64,000 bases of DNA from Magicicada septendecula (taxonomy: Eukaryota > Arthropoda > Insecta > Hemiptera > Cicadidae): positions 374,747,258-374,811,257 of the forward strand of contig CM068372.1 of assembly GCA_034769895.1 (NCBI GenBank), in the 5' to 3' direction. The position numbers and the translations under genes were made by a program. Below the pieces are notes generated by a model. It had not been told where the DNA came from, made no database searches, and worked only from the letters and a program-made list of their open reading frames with translations. Positions 38,603 through 50,279 of the stretch are shown piece after piece; within the stretch, counting starts at the first letter, position 1; the number at the start of each line of letters is the position of its first letter.

Positions 38603-39972
38603 TGTGACGATTTTAAATATATCGAAAATCGCACAAATTAAAATTTTTAATTTTAATAAGTAAGAGTATCATACACCCTTACCTATACCCAGATTCCTGA
38701 ATCAACTTGAAACTTTCCAGTACCAACACGCCAAGAAAGGTATTAAGTAAAGAATAATAATAATAATTATTTTAATGATTGAAAATGCGACTATATAAAT
38801 AAAGAAATCCCTAAGTCATAATAAAGTAAACATAAAGTATTTACATTCTAATTAATGAATAATTAATAATATATAAAGTACGAACTATTTTCTTAGTGCG
38901 TAAATACGCACCAGCTTACTGAGCCTTCGCCCCTAAACTATACGCGCATTCGCCAGTAGAACTTCGCCATGACAAGATGTGTTTTGGTGTTGTGTACATA
39001 CACATAAGTGTATGGCGTTAAACGTAGATTCAGCGTGAGATGGTTTTATTGTGAATAATGTAGTGTGTAGAGTTAGTGAGAATACATACAGAAAGAAAAA
39101 GGTAGCCAACACATCTCTTTTTTAAAAATATAAAATGTAAGTGTAAGAAATATAACTACTAGACTTTAGTACTGCGAAGTGAGAACTATAATTAAAATAA
39201 AAAAATGTGAACTACAAAAGTCTGGACCAAGGAAAGTGAAACTACAACCGTTGGAACTTCAAGTAAACAACCGATCTTCGAGAGCAGACATAATCAACCC
39301 GATGTAGATTCACCAGGAACAACGTACTCCACCCATAGAAGACGACAGGAGATGCCCCAAAGGATACAACAACATCATCATATGAAATTCAGGTGATATC
39401 AAACACAACTTTTGTAAATTTCGCCTTAATAAAAGAAGTAACAAAGAACTTTAAAGAACTTTAGCAATGTAAAGAACAAATTATCAGATTTGTAAATTTT
39501 GTAATTTTGTAATGAAGTAATAGTAACCGCAATGTATAGATAAATGTAAGATAATAATGTAGAGTATCACCAATATTATTCTTCTAATAATATGGTTGAA
39601 GTTTTGATAAATTAATTATTTTGAGAAAGTTGAGACCCGGATCCGTAGTATTAAAACTAACATCTATATGAATAAATTTTGAGATAAACGAATAATATAC
39701 TTAAGATCTTGGAAGCAGTAAAAGCAGAATTTACTAAAATAACTTTTCTTTAAAATCAAGCATAATATTTGAATAGCAATAAAGAGATGTTTTCGCTAAC
39801 ACCTAGTGAGTGAATAAATTTATGCAAACCTTGTCAATTTCCTATATCATAATTGTTTTGTAATTTGTTGGTAAGAGTTTTTTTTACTAACAACGGCAGC
39901 TAGTTTAATTTACTGGTAAAGAATTGAACTAGTTCCCGACTTTTGTGTTGTCTTAACAAGGGAGACGGCACA
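38603..39972 (+). repeat. 5' LTR of the Gypsy element, 1370 bp
   Basis: Compared with the 3' LTR it has an extra GCGAA (near 39174), lacks two bases near 38983, and differs at about five single positions. A TATATAAAT box (38792-38800) with AATAAA just downstream is a plausible promoter region. Confidence 0.96.
38791..38802 (+). promoter_or_regulatory. TATA-like box in 5' LTR
   Basis: CTATATAAATAAA lies 190 bases into the LTR and is repeated in the 3' LTR. It is the best promoter candidate, but AT-rich sequence makes chance matches likely. Confidence 0.35.
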
Positions 39973-40783
39973 AAATTGCGCCACTCTGCTATTGTAAAAA
40001 TAATTTACTTTGCTAAAAAAAAAAAAAAAAAAAAAAAAATAATAATAATTAATTAATTGTTTACAGAGTGTCACATACAGAAAATTGCGCCACATAATTT
40101 GTTGCTGTTGTTGTGTAATTTTATAATTCGTTAACGGTAACTAGGACAAACATAAATTTATTCACTCAGAAATAAACAAAAAATAAATGAGTAAAATTTT
40201 AAATTATATTATAATAATATTAGTATCGCTAGTTTGCCGTATTAAGCAAGTCATAGCTGGTAAGTATTAAATTCCAAACAAGTCGATAGAAACCAGTCGG
40301 TTCATGTTAAATACGTGTTGAGGAATGTAAACTCTCCCCTTTGTAAACACCCCTCTCATTCATAACCCCTCCTCCCCATAAGAAAACAAAACCATATTAG
40401 ACAAGCTCTTTCCTGTTTTGTATTGTCCTGAATTACCACCCTATGCACCTAGACGACACCCCAAAACAGCTGACTCTTTGTGCTGTTGTTAAAGCAATGA
40501 TCTTTCCGTATATGAAATTTCTCTCTACTAAAATGGTATTATCGTTTTGTTTTGATTAATTATATATGTCAATACTGAGGATTTAATTGTTGTGAGATAA
40601 GTTATGTTGATTAATTAAGATAAGATTGCATATGGAAGCTTAATATGAAATAAGATATATATGTGTATGTGTTTAAATGAGTTAACGTTAACTATGTTAA
40701 ACATTGAGAAAACGAATTAAAGTAAGTGACATAAGATTTGTCGTTCGTAATACGTCGTGTATTTAAAGTTGTTATTATCAAAA
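39973..40783 (+). other. Gypsy leader with primer-site candidates
   Basis: The LTR is followed by ATTGCGCCAC (39975-39984), the position expected of the tRNA primer site. The phrase AAAATTGCGCCAC recurs at 40081-40093 after a 25-base A run (40015-40039). The matching tRNA was not identified. No open frame of note lies before gag. Confidence 0.5.
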
Positions 40784-42304
40784 ATGGCTCAATTTAACCC
40801 CGATTTGTTGTTGAAAGACGAATTAAGTTATGAAGCATTATTGCGTGGTCTTCCCTACTCTGATGTAACTGTCGCGGAACTTCGCAAGACGTTACGTGAA
40901 AATAAACCGGACAAACCCTCATTATTAAATCGTTTGAGTGTTTTAGATTTCGAAAGCGAAAAAGAAACGTGTTATCATAAGTATACAGAACTAACGTCGA
41001 TCGCACAAACCCTGCGTGATGAAAAATCCCCCGCAGTAATATTACGCACCACCCAAAGAATCGAGCATCTAACCCGCCGTATCACCAATTTGTTGAACTG
41101 GCCAGGTGATAAAGATACCCCTCATGATGTACAAAAATTCGCCGAGGAAGCATTACAACAATTACCTGAGATAATGCGCGAATTACGTCGACGATCCGAA
41201 TCGTTTAGATTAGACGAAATCGAAGAAGCAATGACGAAATTAAATATTTCACCTACCCAATCCCCGACTCAAGAACAGCCAAACGGTACTGCAAAAATTC
41301 AGATTCTGCAGGAATCAAATATAAATCCATTCAAGGAACGGTTAACTGATAGTCAAGTAAATATTCAACCAGTAAACGTTACATTACTCCCTAATGAACT
41401 AGAAAATATGACCAGTACCTACGAATTACCTTCTCACTTGCGGACTAATCAATCTGCGGAAAAACCTAGAATGATGAGTCAAATAAATCTAACTCCCGAG
41501 CTCTATGGAAAAATAACCCACCCTGTAGAAAGTATTTTGTCTGACATACAAATCACTGATGGGCTGAATATTACAAAGCTGCTTGATTTTATCAAACACA
41601 TCTTACAATTAAAGGAACTGCAACAACTAAGAGATAACCAGATTTTGCAAGTTATTTTACCTAAGTGTAGACCTCCATTAAAAGATAGAGTGTTAGAATC
41701 TCTAAGGTATAATCAATCGGTAGAAGAACTTCATACCATACTAATAAGACATTTCATTCCCACCGGTATCTACGAAGAATTGAAGCGAAACTTAGTACTT
41801 CGTGCACAAGGCACATACGAGAGACTAGCTCATTATATATCTGAGGTAAGAGAATCTGCTTTATTGCTACAAGTTAAATGGAGTGAACAACAGTTAGTAG
41901 ACACTATCTTAGTAGGACTATCCCCCGAGGAGCGATCTCGGCTAGCACTCGTGAAGCGACCTACCACTTTCACCGAACTAGAACTATGTTGTATACATTC
42001 ATCCAACGTCTGGTATTCTGACCAGAATAGACGCGTTTCTATGTCCCAGAGTCAACACAGAGATTCCTTCCAAACTCGACCAATTGGAAATGATACCCGA
42101 AACTACCGCGATAAGCGATTCGTAAGTACATATAAAACCCAAAGCTATCCCCATGTAACATACTCCAAACCAAAACCCCGACAACCTACGAGCGAAGTAA
42201 ATGTGGAAAGAAGATGTTATAACTGTGGAAAGGCCGGTCATATTAGCAAGTTGTGTAAACAAAAGCGCTATAAACAGAAAACCGACCAATCAAAAAATGT
42301 GTGA
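40784..42304 (+). CDS. gag: Gag of Ty3/Gypsy element
   Basis: This 506-codon frame encodes the structural protein that forms the cytoplasmic particle and packages element RNA. The ATG at 40784 (context AAAATGG) was chosen over the upstream in-frame GTG at 40757. The N-terminal half is charged and helical. The middle (about residues 240-420) has the capsid-like pattern LLDFIKHILQLKELQQL, VLESLRYNQSVEELHTILIRHF and YERLAHYISEVRESALLL. Near the C-terminus a zinc knuckle C-X2-C-X4-H-X4-C (CYNCGKAGHISKLC, nucleotides 42215-42256) provides nucleic-acid binding. The stop TGA at 42302 overlaps the start of the pol frame by four bases. Translation into pol needs a -1 shift at 42292-42298. The frame is fully open, consistent with a young copy. 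Confidence 0.94.
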   Translation: MAQFNPDLLLKDELSYEALLRGLPYSDVTVAELRKTLRENKPDKPSLLNRLSVLDFESEKETCYHKYTELTSIAQTLRDEKSPAVILRTTQRIEHLTRRITNLLNWPGDKDTPHDVQKFAEEALQQLPEIMRELRRRSESFRLDEIEEAMTKLNISPTQSPTQEQPNGTAKIQILQESNINPFKERLTDSQVNIQPVNVTLLPNELENMTSTYELPSHLRTNQSAEKPRMMSQINLTPELYGKITHPVESILSDIQITDGLNITKLLDFIKHILQLKELQQLRDNQILQVILPKCRPPLKDRVLESLRYNQSVEELHTILIRHFIPTGIYEELKRNLVLRAQGTYERLAHYISEVRESALLLQVKWSEQQLVDTILVGLSPEERSRLALVKRPTTFTELELCCIHSSNVWYSDQNRRVSMSQSQHRDSFQTRPIGNDTRNYRDKRFVSTYKTQSYPHVTYSKPKPRQPTSEVNVERRCYNCGKAGHISKLCKQKRYKQKTDQSKNV

Positions 42305-42339
42305 AGCTGGAAGACCGAAAATCCTACGTCTTCCGAAGC
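42292..42339 (+). promoter_or_regulatory. Programmed -1 ribosomal frameshift signal between gag and pol
   Basis: The heptamer A AAA AAT (42292-42298) is in the gag reading phase, two codons before the gag stop. Seven bases later a stem begins: GCT GGAAGAC (42306-42315) pairs with GTCTTCC (42328-42334) and AGC (42337-42339), leaving a two-base bulge and a 12-base loop. A slip of -1 puts the ribosome exactly in the pol frame (TGT GTG AAG). Slippery heptamer, spacer and stem all fit the known rule for -1 frameshifting. Confidence 0.85.
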
Positions 42340-43260
42340 ACCAGAAGGAAAGGTAACAACAATACTAAGCGTCAAATAAAGATAAATAAAAATAAACGCA
42401 GAGACCCTTATTTAACAAGATTTATCGAGAAGTGCAACTCTATTGGTGCATGTAAAACAAGTATATGCCAACTACCCTATGTACAGATAGACCTTGGAGC
42501 AACGAATACCCTTGGTTTAATTGATTCCGGATCTACCCGTAGTATAATTAGTAAACAGTTAGCAACCTTATTAGCTAATCATAATCTGATTAAACGTAGC
42601 CAAATGGTGAACATAAAGTGTACCACCGCAAATAAACAAAATCTAAAGATATCGCACAGTATTACGGTGAAATTAAAAATAAAGAATTTTACTTGGTATA
42701 TTCCCCTACTAGTAGCTGAAGAGTTAGGACAAAACTTAATATTAGGCGCGGATTTTATAAGAAAAACTGCTTTAATCCTTGATATATATGCAAAACAATA
42801 TTTCTTCAGATTTGATCGTACTCGAAAATATCAGTTCGACTCCGAGTTAAGTAACGACGCTATTTGTGAAACCGCAACTATTCATTCAGAGCATCATGAA
42901 TCGAGTCTGAGTCATTTAAAAGGAAATGAGAGACTAAGAATCCAAAAGTTAATAAAAGAATTTTCTGCTGTACTCACCCCCAAGTTAGGATTAACCCATT
43001 TAATCGAATATAAAATAAATCTTAGTGACAACAAGGTAATACGACTGCACCCATACAAATTATCTCCGCCCAAGATGGAAATCATGAGAAACCACATTAA
43101 CAAACTCCTTGATCAGCACGTCATTGAACCCTCAACGTCTCCATACTCATCGCCTGCATTCCTAGTACCAAAAGGAACTGACAAACATAGACTAGTCGTG
43201 GATTATAGACAACTAAATAAGAGTATAGAATTTGAATCGACACAGTGCGTTTCACTATTT
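42298..43260 (+). CDS. pol: Pol part 1: aspartic protease and start of RT
   Basis: Expected to be made only as a Gag-Pol fusion by the -1 shift. After a basic linker, the retropepsin motif LIDSGSTRSII (catalytic Asp about residue 75 counting from 42301) and the second protease block ILGADFIRK mark the protease that cuts the polyprotein. RT begins with LTHLIEYKINL, VIEPSTSPYSSPAFLVPKG and HRLVVDYRQLNK (about residues 235-312). The frame then runs off into unrelated sequence at about 43240, and the meaningful reading resumes in the +1 frame. No upstream ATG is needed. The GTG at 42301 is not proposed as a real start. Confidence 0.9.
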
Positions 43261-45595
43261 TACAAAAGCGAAAATCTTCACCATAATGGATCTCAACCAA
43301 GCATTCCATCAAATCCCACTAGCTGAGGAATCAAAACATTTAACTGCTTTTGCTGTCCCATTTAATCTATATCAATTTACGAGAGTACCATTCGGTATAT
43401 CACAAGGAAGTTCAGTATGCAGCCGACTCTTAGAAAAAATTTTCCATGACGTTAAATTTAAATTTGTATATCATTATCTTGACGATATAGTAGTATATAG
43501 TGAGTCAATGGATCAACATATTGATCACTTGCGTGAAGTATTATCCAGGTTAAAGAAAGCCGGACTGACCGTAAACCCGAGTAAAGTTAATTTCGCTGTA
43601 AAACAATTCTCCTTCTTAGGTCACATAGTATCAGCCGAAGGTAAGGTTACCATCGATCCCGAACGTACACGCGCAATCCGAGAATTTTTACCTCCGAGAG
43701 ACGTCAAAGGTATAGCTAGATTTTTAGGTATGATTAATTATTTTCATAAGTACATACCCCACTTAGCGGATATAGCAGCCCCATTAAATGCCTTAAGAAA
43801 GAAAGGAACGAAATTCGAGTGGACTACTCAACATCAAGAAGCGTTTGAAACACTTAAAGAAAGCATTATATCCCCACCTGTATTGCAGTTAGCGGATTTC
43901 AGTAAACCATTTATTGTACAGACCGATAGTTCAAGTGTAGCATTAGGAGCCGTAATATACCAGGAAATAAATAATACTAGACTCCCGATCAGCTATGCAT
44001 CCCGTACATTGACCGAGCAAGAAAGGAAGTTCTCAGCCTACGAACTTGAATGTTTAGCCGTAGTATTCGCCTTTGATAAATTCAAACCATTTTTGGAACA
44101 CAAAGAATTTCTACTAGAAACCGATAATCAAGCTTTATCATGGTTATTGAATCACCCAAAACAGTTAGGTCGTATCGGAAGATGGGTGTTAAGATTAAAT
44201 TGCTACAAGTTCAAAGTGCAACATATTCGTGGTACTCAAAATGTAGTAGCCGATACTCTATCCCGCATGTTCCAACTACCCAATACAAGATCTGGAGAAG
44301 ACAATATTGAAACCACTACCGTTAATACACTAATTACTAACTTTCCCCTTGCATTTAAGGATTTAGCATATCACCAACAACAAGATCCGAAATTGTGCAA
44401 AATAATCGAACAAATAGAAAAAGGAAATAACTCTGACAAATATATCTTGAGTAAAAGAGTACTTTGTTTTAAAAAGGCAAACGGAAAATTACTGAGAATA
44501 ATCGCCCCGGAAATAATCAAACCCATGTTAATGGAGTACTACCATTCATCGACAATTGGAGCTCATATGGGAATTAGGAAAACTATACATCATATTCGCA
44601 AGGAATACCACTGGGAAAACATGAATAGTGAAATAAAAAAGTTCGTGAAAGAATGCGAAATTTGTGCGCTGAGCAAACCAGCAAGAACCAGTCAAGTCGG
44701 AAAATTAATCTCCGAAATACCTACCACTCCCTTCTCGAAAATATACATAGACTATTCTGGACCTTATCCCCGCTCTAAATCCGGAAATACTATGCTGTTA
44801 ATTTGTGTAGACTCATTCACTAAATTCGTGTGGATGTATCCTATGCGTCGTGCATTAGCATCTACGACAATTAAAATTCTACAAGAACGACTATTTAAAG
44901 ACTATGGTACACCTTTAAGCTTAATATCTGACAATGGACCCCAGTTTAAGTCGAAAGAATTTAACGACATGTGTTTTAAATTAGGTATAAATCATATTAC
45001 CGTGACCGAGTACAGACCGCAAGGAAACCTAGCAGAAAGATACTTGCGTAACTTAAAATCAGCATTAATATCTTATCATGCTAAAGACCAGACAACCTGG
45101 GATCAAAATATTTCGTGGATACAATTTGCATTCAATTCAGCGTATCATGAAGGTCATAAATCAACACCATTTGATTTACTGTACAAGTACAAACCCAACC
45201 ATCCTTTAACCACAAAGTGGAAAATCAATGAGTTATTACCCCGCGACGTAAATGGGAATAACATACGTAAAATTTGGAACGAAGCTCGTGCAAATTTGAG
45301 AGCTAATTTACAAAAATCAAGGAAGTATCATGAGAATAATAATAAACAAATAAAGTATAAAATAGGTGATATAGTAATGTATAAAACTCATCCTATGAGT
45401 AAAGCAGTTGATAGGACCACTTCGAAACTATCATATCGATGGTGTGGCCCCTACCAAATTCATAAATTCATCACCCCCGTTACTGTAGCTCTGTATGAAC
45501 CCAATACAGAAAACTACGTTCGCAGAAGCCATCTGTCTCAAATAAAAAAATGTTTTACGTGTCAAAATACAGAAGAAAGACTACGAGAAAGATAG
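43232..45595 (+). pseudogene. pol: Pol part 2: RT catalytic core, RNase H, integrase (frame-broken from part 1)
   Basis: Continues the polyprotein in the +1 frame relative to part 1. RT shows FTIMDLNQAFHQIPL (catalytic Asp), FGISQG and the YLDD box (residues 82-85 from 43232), then FLGHIVSAEG. RNase H shows TDSSSVALGAV, YELECLAVVFA and TDNQALSWLL, with the acidic residues present. Integrase has the HHCC zinc finger (HSSTIGAHMG ... CEICALSK), the catalytic Asp of IDYSGPYP, SDNGPQF, and the Glu of NLAERYLRNLK. A GPY/F module (WCGPYQIHKF) lies near the end. The frame change falls between the conserved YRQLNK and DLNQAF blocks. I infer a small deletion or insertion there, because the RT linker looks shorter than usual. 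Integrase and RNase H themselves look intact. Confidence 0.93.
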
Positions 45596-46174
45596 AAAAC
45601 CTAGAATACTATCTAAGTATTAAGAATAAAATATGTTGTATATACTTATACCGAAATAGGATAAGATTGTGCAACATCCTATACTATAAGTGAGTATAAA
45701 CTCAAAACCCCCTCGTACGAATACTAGCGAGGCCTGATCAACCTTAGCTAATGTCCTGCGAGAATGATATTATACATGAGAAATCTGATGACAATGATAA
45801 TGAAGATGAAGAGAGAAAAAGAAAGAAAGAAAATAATCCTTAGCGCTACAAACTAAAAGTAATTCTATTGTTCTTACAATACGTGATTATTATTAGTAAC
45901 ATACTCATGAGTATAACTCCGTAAAACGAGTGACGAATTCAAGAAAAAACCGGTAGTAGATGTAAGAATTAAAATAAGGTAGATTTACGTTTTGTGTATT
46001 TTATATAGTAGATGTAGTGGAATTTAGATGTTACGTAAGTGTAAGATAATCAATTGATGAATAGAAATAATCTGAGAGAGAGAAATTTCAGATGGAATTT
46101 TGTGTCCAAATATAAATGTTTATTAGATTTTCTATTATTACACCCCCCGTTTTTCATAGTTAAGTGCAGGAGGA
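45596..46174 (+). other. Gypsy 3' region with polypurine tract
   Basis: No env-like frame. A GCAGGAGGA purine tract (46166-46174) directly abuts the 3' LTR and is the probable plus-strand primer. A C6 run is at 46143-46148. Confidence 0.7.
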
Positions 46175-47541
46175 TGTGACGATTTTAAATATATCGAAAA
46201 TCGCACAAATTAAAATTTTTAATTTTAATAAGTAAGAGTATCATACACCCTTACCTATACCCAGATTCCTGAATCAACTTGAAACTTTCCAGTACCAACA
46301 CGCCAAGAAAGGTATTAAGTAAAGAATAATAATAATAATTATTTTAATGATTGAAAATGCGACTATATAAATAAAGAAATCCCTAAGTCATAATAAAGTA
46401 AACATAAAGTATTTACATTCTAATTAATGAATAATTAATAATATATAAAGTACGAACTATTTTCTTAGTGCGTAAATACGCACCAGATTACTGAGCCTTC
46501 GCCCCTAAACTATACGCGCATTCGCCAGTAGAACTTCGCCATGACAAGATGTGAGTTTTGGTGTTGTGTACATACACATAAGTGTATGGCGTTAAACGTA
46601 GATTCAGCGTGAGATGGTTTTATTGTGAATAATGTAGTGTGTAGAGTTAGTGAGAATACATACAGAAAGAAAAAGGTAGCCAACACATCTCTTTTTTAAA
46701 AATATAAAATGTAAGTGTAAGAAATGTAACTACTAGACTTTAGGACTTTGAGAACTATAATTAAAATAAAAAAATGTGAACTACAAAAGTCTGGATCAAG
46801 GAAAGTGAAACTACAACCGTTGGAACTTCAAGTAAACAACCGATCTTCGAGAGCAGACATAATCAACCCGATGTAGATTCACCAGGAACAACGTACTCCA
46901 CCCATAGAAGACGACAGGAGATGCCCCAAAGGATACAACAACATCATCATATGAAATTCAGGTGATATCAAACACAACTTTTGTAAATTTCGCCTTAATA
47001 AAAGAAGTAACAAAGAACTTTAAAGAACTTTAGCAATGTAAAGAACAAATTATCAGATTTGTAAATTTTGTAATTTTGTAATGAAGTAATAGTAACCGCA
47101 ATGTATAGATAAATGTAAGATAATAATGTAGAGTATCACCAATATTATTCTTCTAATAATATGGTTGAAGTTTTGATAAATTAATTATTTTGAGAAAGTT
47201 GAGACCCGGATCCGTAGTATTAAAACTAACATCTATATGAATAAATTTTGAGATAAACGAATAATATACTTAAGATCTTGGAAGCAGTAAAAGCAGAATT
47301 TACTAAAATAACTTTTCTTTAAAATCAAGCATAATATTTGAATAGCAATAAAGAGATGTTTTCGCTAACACCTAGTGAGTGAATAAATTTATGCAAACCT
47401 TGTCAATTTCCTATATCATAATTGTTTTGTAATTTGTTGGTAAGAGTTTTTTTTACTAACAACGGCAGCTAGTTTAATTTACTGGTAAAGAATTGAACTA
47501 GTTCCCGACTTTTGTGTTGTCTTAACAAGGGAGACGGCACA
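46175..47541 (+). repeat. 3' LTR of the Gypsy element, 1367 bp
   Basis: Nearly identical to 38603-39972. Ends GGCACA, followed by the target duplicate ACGA. Confidence 0.96.
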
Positions 47542-47545
47542 ACGA

Positions 47546-48586
47546 TAAAGCAGTATTGCCAGGTCAATCAAACCTCTTTTCCCCACATAGGTACCTAAAG
47601 TTTTCCCCACTGCCACAAGTATTTATGCTTTAAGCAAAGCGTAATTTTTTAAAGAAGTGAGCATATTCTAAGTATTTAAAAACTATTACAACAATAACGT
47701 AAATATTAAAAATAATTTTATTCTTTAATTAATCTGTTTGGAGTTTGATCAGACCTGATGACAAAATGTTTGTGGCTTTTAATTCAGAGCCGCCACCAGA
47801 GCGCAACACTACGGCCATTTCTTTCATCATAGTGTACCACGTTACATTAGCATTAACTTCAGGTCCGTCAGCAGAGAGCAACACCAAACTAGATTGCCTG
47901 ATTACAGAATATTTAATTAAAACAATAATATTTTTAATTTTTTTATTAAAAGAATGCATTATTATACTCCACATATCACGTTCTGCTTTTCAACTAATTA
48001 GTGCGTTTATCATATTGTTATATTGAACAAAATTATTTGTTACATATTGTTCGCAAACAATAAGAATAACAAAACAACATGTGATATGATTCTATTTATG
48101 TTTATTGTAAATATCGATTTCTTACAATAAAATACGTGAAAACGACTACGCCCTCGTCTCATTTAATTATCCGTTCACTCTTATATTTGAATCTTAATTC
48201 TTTATATCAAAATCTGTCTTACTCCAAATACATATGAGGAAAATTAACCGATGGCCACGACAGACCCATTTTTTGGACGAAAGTCGAGACGCATAAAATG
48301 TCCCGATTTTTATGTTCGTAAATGTTTATTTCGACTAAAGCAATAATTTCAGTAATGCCAAAGAACAGCTTATAAACAAGTGATTAAACTGAACTGTCGG
48401 AAAATTTATTCATTAGAGAAATACCGGTAACAAATATCGAAGAGCAGTACGAACGCAATACATACATTAAAATGTATAGGATAGCTGTCCAGGACTTCCG
48501 TTTCATGATCTTCAGCGTGGTTAGTTCTTGTTTACACCTCATCTGCACTAGGAGAGTGCAGGCCTCATCTATTTAGCAGGGCACAG
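47546..48586. other. No gene recognised
   Basis: Right flank of the Gypsy insertion. Two similar 30-base phrases (GCCGCCACCAGAGCGCAACAC and a GTCCGTCAGCAGAGAGCAACAC version) lie about 75 bases apart near 47790 and 47865. No known family. Confidence 0.3.
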
Positions 48587-48975
48587 GCGAATCCAGTAAG
48601 TAATTTTGGGTAGGGGGTTATGGAAACTTGGATGGTTCTGTAAAGGCCTAAAGTATAAATCATAGAAATGAGTGAAGATACAAATACAGCGATATTTGAC
48701 CAGAAGATTGCAAGTTGTGAATGATATGGTCGAGTAGTGGTCTGTAGACGGAAATCCTGTGTAATAATCTTCTGGGGATTCTGACGAAACATCGAATTGT
48801 GGATTTAAACCTACTAATTAAAAAAACTATCCAGTTTTAATCCCTATAAACATGACATAGATAACGATTTTGTGAAACAGCAACTACTGCTCACATTGAC
48901 TGTATATTTTGATGCATTCGTGTTTTTGAAGCACACGTTCAGTGAAACTCCCATTTCCCCGTCCGTGGATCCGCC
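48587..48975. mobile_element. Dispersed repeat with inverted-like ends, copy 1
   Basis: Starts GGCGAATCCAGTAAG and ends CCGTGGATCCGCC, so the termini are imperfect inverted copies. The stretch AGTATAAATCATAGAAATGAGTGAAGATACAAATACAG near 48650-48687 is shared, with few changes, with 60783-60821. No reading frame of note. The class is unknown. Confidence 0.45.
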
Positions 48976-49056
48976 TCCGTAGCTGGGTACCTATCATCAA
49001 ACCAGATAAACCTTGGTTATTTCACAAGGTGAATATTCATCTTTCGTCTTCAGATG

Positions 49057-49101
49057 GAACACCTTAGGATGAGCCGAGAGGGTTAAAAGCGCTTATGGAA
49101 A
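49057..49101 (+). ncRNA. Decayed hammerhead motif, same family as 32.9 kb
   Basis: Shares GATGAGC-GAGAG helix II and the AGCGCT helix III with the motif at 32916. The core boxes are mutated to CTTAGGA and AAAA, so it should be inactive. Confidence 0.5.
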
Positions 49102-49875
49102 TTATAATTGCGTGTTAGTGGTTGCAATACAAGTTTAGTAAAAATTAGACTTAACCACTAAATTGTGTTTATCTTTTAATTATTTGATAAGTTCATGATG
49201 TTAAGATTCCATAGTTGGCGGACACCGTGCCAATTGTTTCCGACAGCGAAGATGGCCTCCGTGGTGGCGCCGAAACGTCTGTTCACACAAACAGTAGACC
49301 ACGACCTCACGGCCCAGCAGATAATGTCTCCAGATGCCGGCCGTGACGTGAAAGCCTTAGAAATTCTATTAAGATTCCAGTTAGTAATTAGTATCGTCAC
49401 TATCTAGGAATATGATAAAGAAAGAACTAATGCGGACTGAGGAAGTAGGAATGGAACTGCCGGCAGCGTTGTTATGAAAGCGACACGTGTAAATATTTTG
49501 CCGTATTTGTAAATGTAAATTACCGTACATTACATTTTAATATTCAGTTTCTCTCCGTAAACACGCGTACACTTCCGTAAACACATGCTGCTACACGTGG
49601 TTGTTTGATCAATAAATACACGCGGCTACATCAATTCCGTTTCTCCGTAGTATTGTTTGTATAACGTAATTACTTGCTGTAATTTCGCTTGTATTTGCAA
49701 CGACGCAGACGGACGGACGGACGTTAGTAATCGCGGTGAAAGCAGCTGTGCTCCGGCAGCGGTCGTGTAGCGTACGTGACGGTAATGTCTGATCGCGGTC
49801 TCTACCCTCTGCCTATTGCGTAACGCGCAACTTACTTTTGGACCCCTCCGAACTAAGTTAATTAATTGCAAACGT
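49102..49875. other. No gene recognised
   Basis: Includes a GC-richer block at 49680-49850 with repeated GGAC words. No motif was identified. Confidence 0.3.
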
Positions 49876-50272
49876 ATATCATCATCATCTTCTTCTTCAA
49901 GGATTAATCCAAGAATGGTTTGTTCCGGTCTCAAATAGGTAAAGATTACAGCTGGTCACTCCAGTGCGTCCTCGGACGTCCCACACCTCTTCGTACCCTC
50001 GGCTTATAGTTCCAGAGTTGTTTGGGAATGCGTCAGTCATCCATTCGGCAAAGATGTTCCCACCAATTCAGCCGATACTGGGCAATCCTCCAATATCGAG
50101 TATACTCAGTTCTTCCCGTATATCTCTGTTTCTTCTATGATCATGGAGAGTATACCCGGCCACGTGCCTGAGAAATCTCATTAAGCCGCTTGGATGCGAC
50201 TGGCCTGGCCTTTCGTCAAAGTCCAATTCTCAGACCCACAAAGAAGTGTGGGAAGAGCCATCACCTTGTAAC
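49876..50272 (-). pseudogene. RTE-type LINE 3' fragment, minus strand
   Basis: Inverted copy of the family at 32465-32889. The minus strand runs from KVMALPTLLCGSENWTL near 50270-50210 through the NYKPRVRRGVGRPRTHW-like end near 50010-49950 to the 3' hairpin (49901-49928) and a GAA/GAT tail (49877-49900). Confidence 0.85.
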
Positions 50273-50279
50273 TGGAACT

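Larger units (their letters stand above)
38599..47545 (+). mobile_element. Ty3/Gypsy LTR retrotransposon, recent insertion
   Basis: An 8.94-kb element (38603-47541) with TG...CA LTRs, flanked by the 4-base target duplication ACGA (38599-38602 and 47542-47545). Order is LTR, leader, gag, pol (protease, RT, RNase H, integrase), short 3' region, LTR. The protease-RT-RNase H-integrase order marks Ty3/Gypsy. No env frame exists in the 580 bases after pol, so it is an intracellular retrotransposon type. The LTRs differ at about five bases and two indels in roughly 1370, indicating very recent insertion. Pol is frame-broken within RT, so the copy is not autonomous despite its youth. Confidence 0.96.

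Noticed and set aside
45596..46174. env gene of the Gypsy element
   Set aside because: Only 580 bases with many stops; no signal peptide or membrane segment.
48485..48530. Hammerhead motif on the minus strand (CTGAAGA then GAAA)
   Set aside because: Only four bases separate the two core boxes, too few for helix II; at most a deletion relic.
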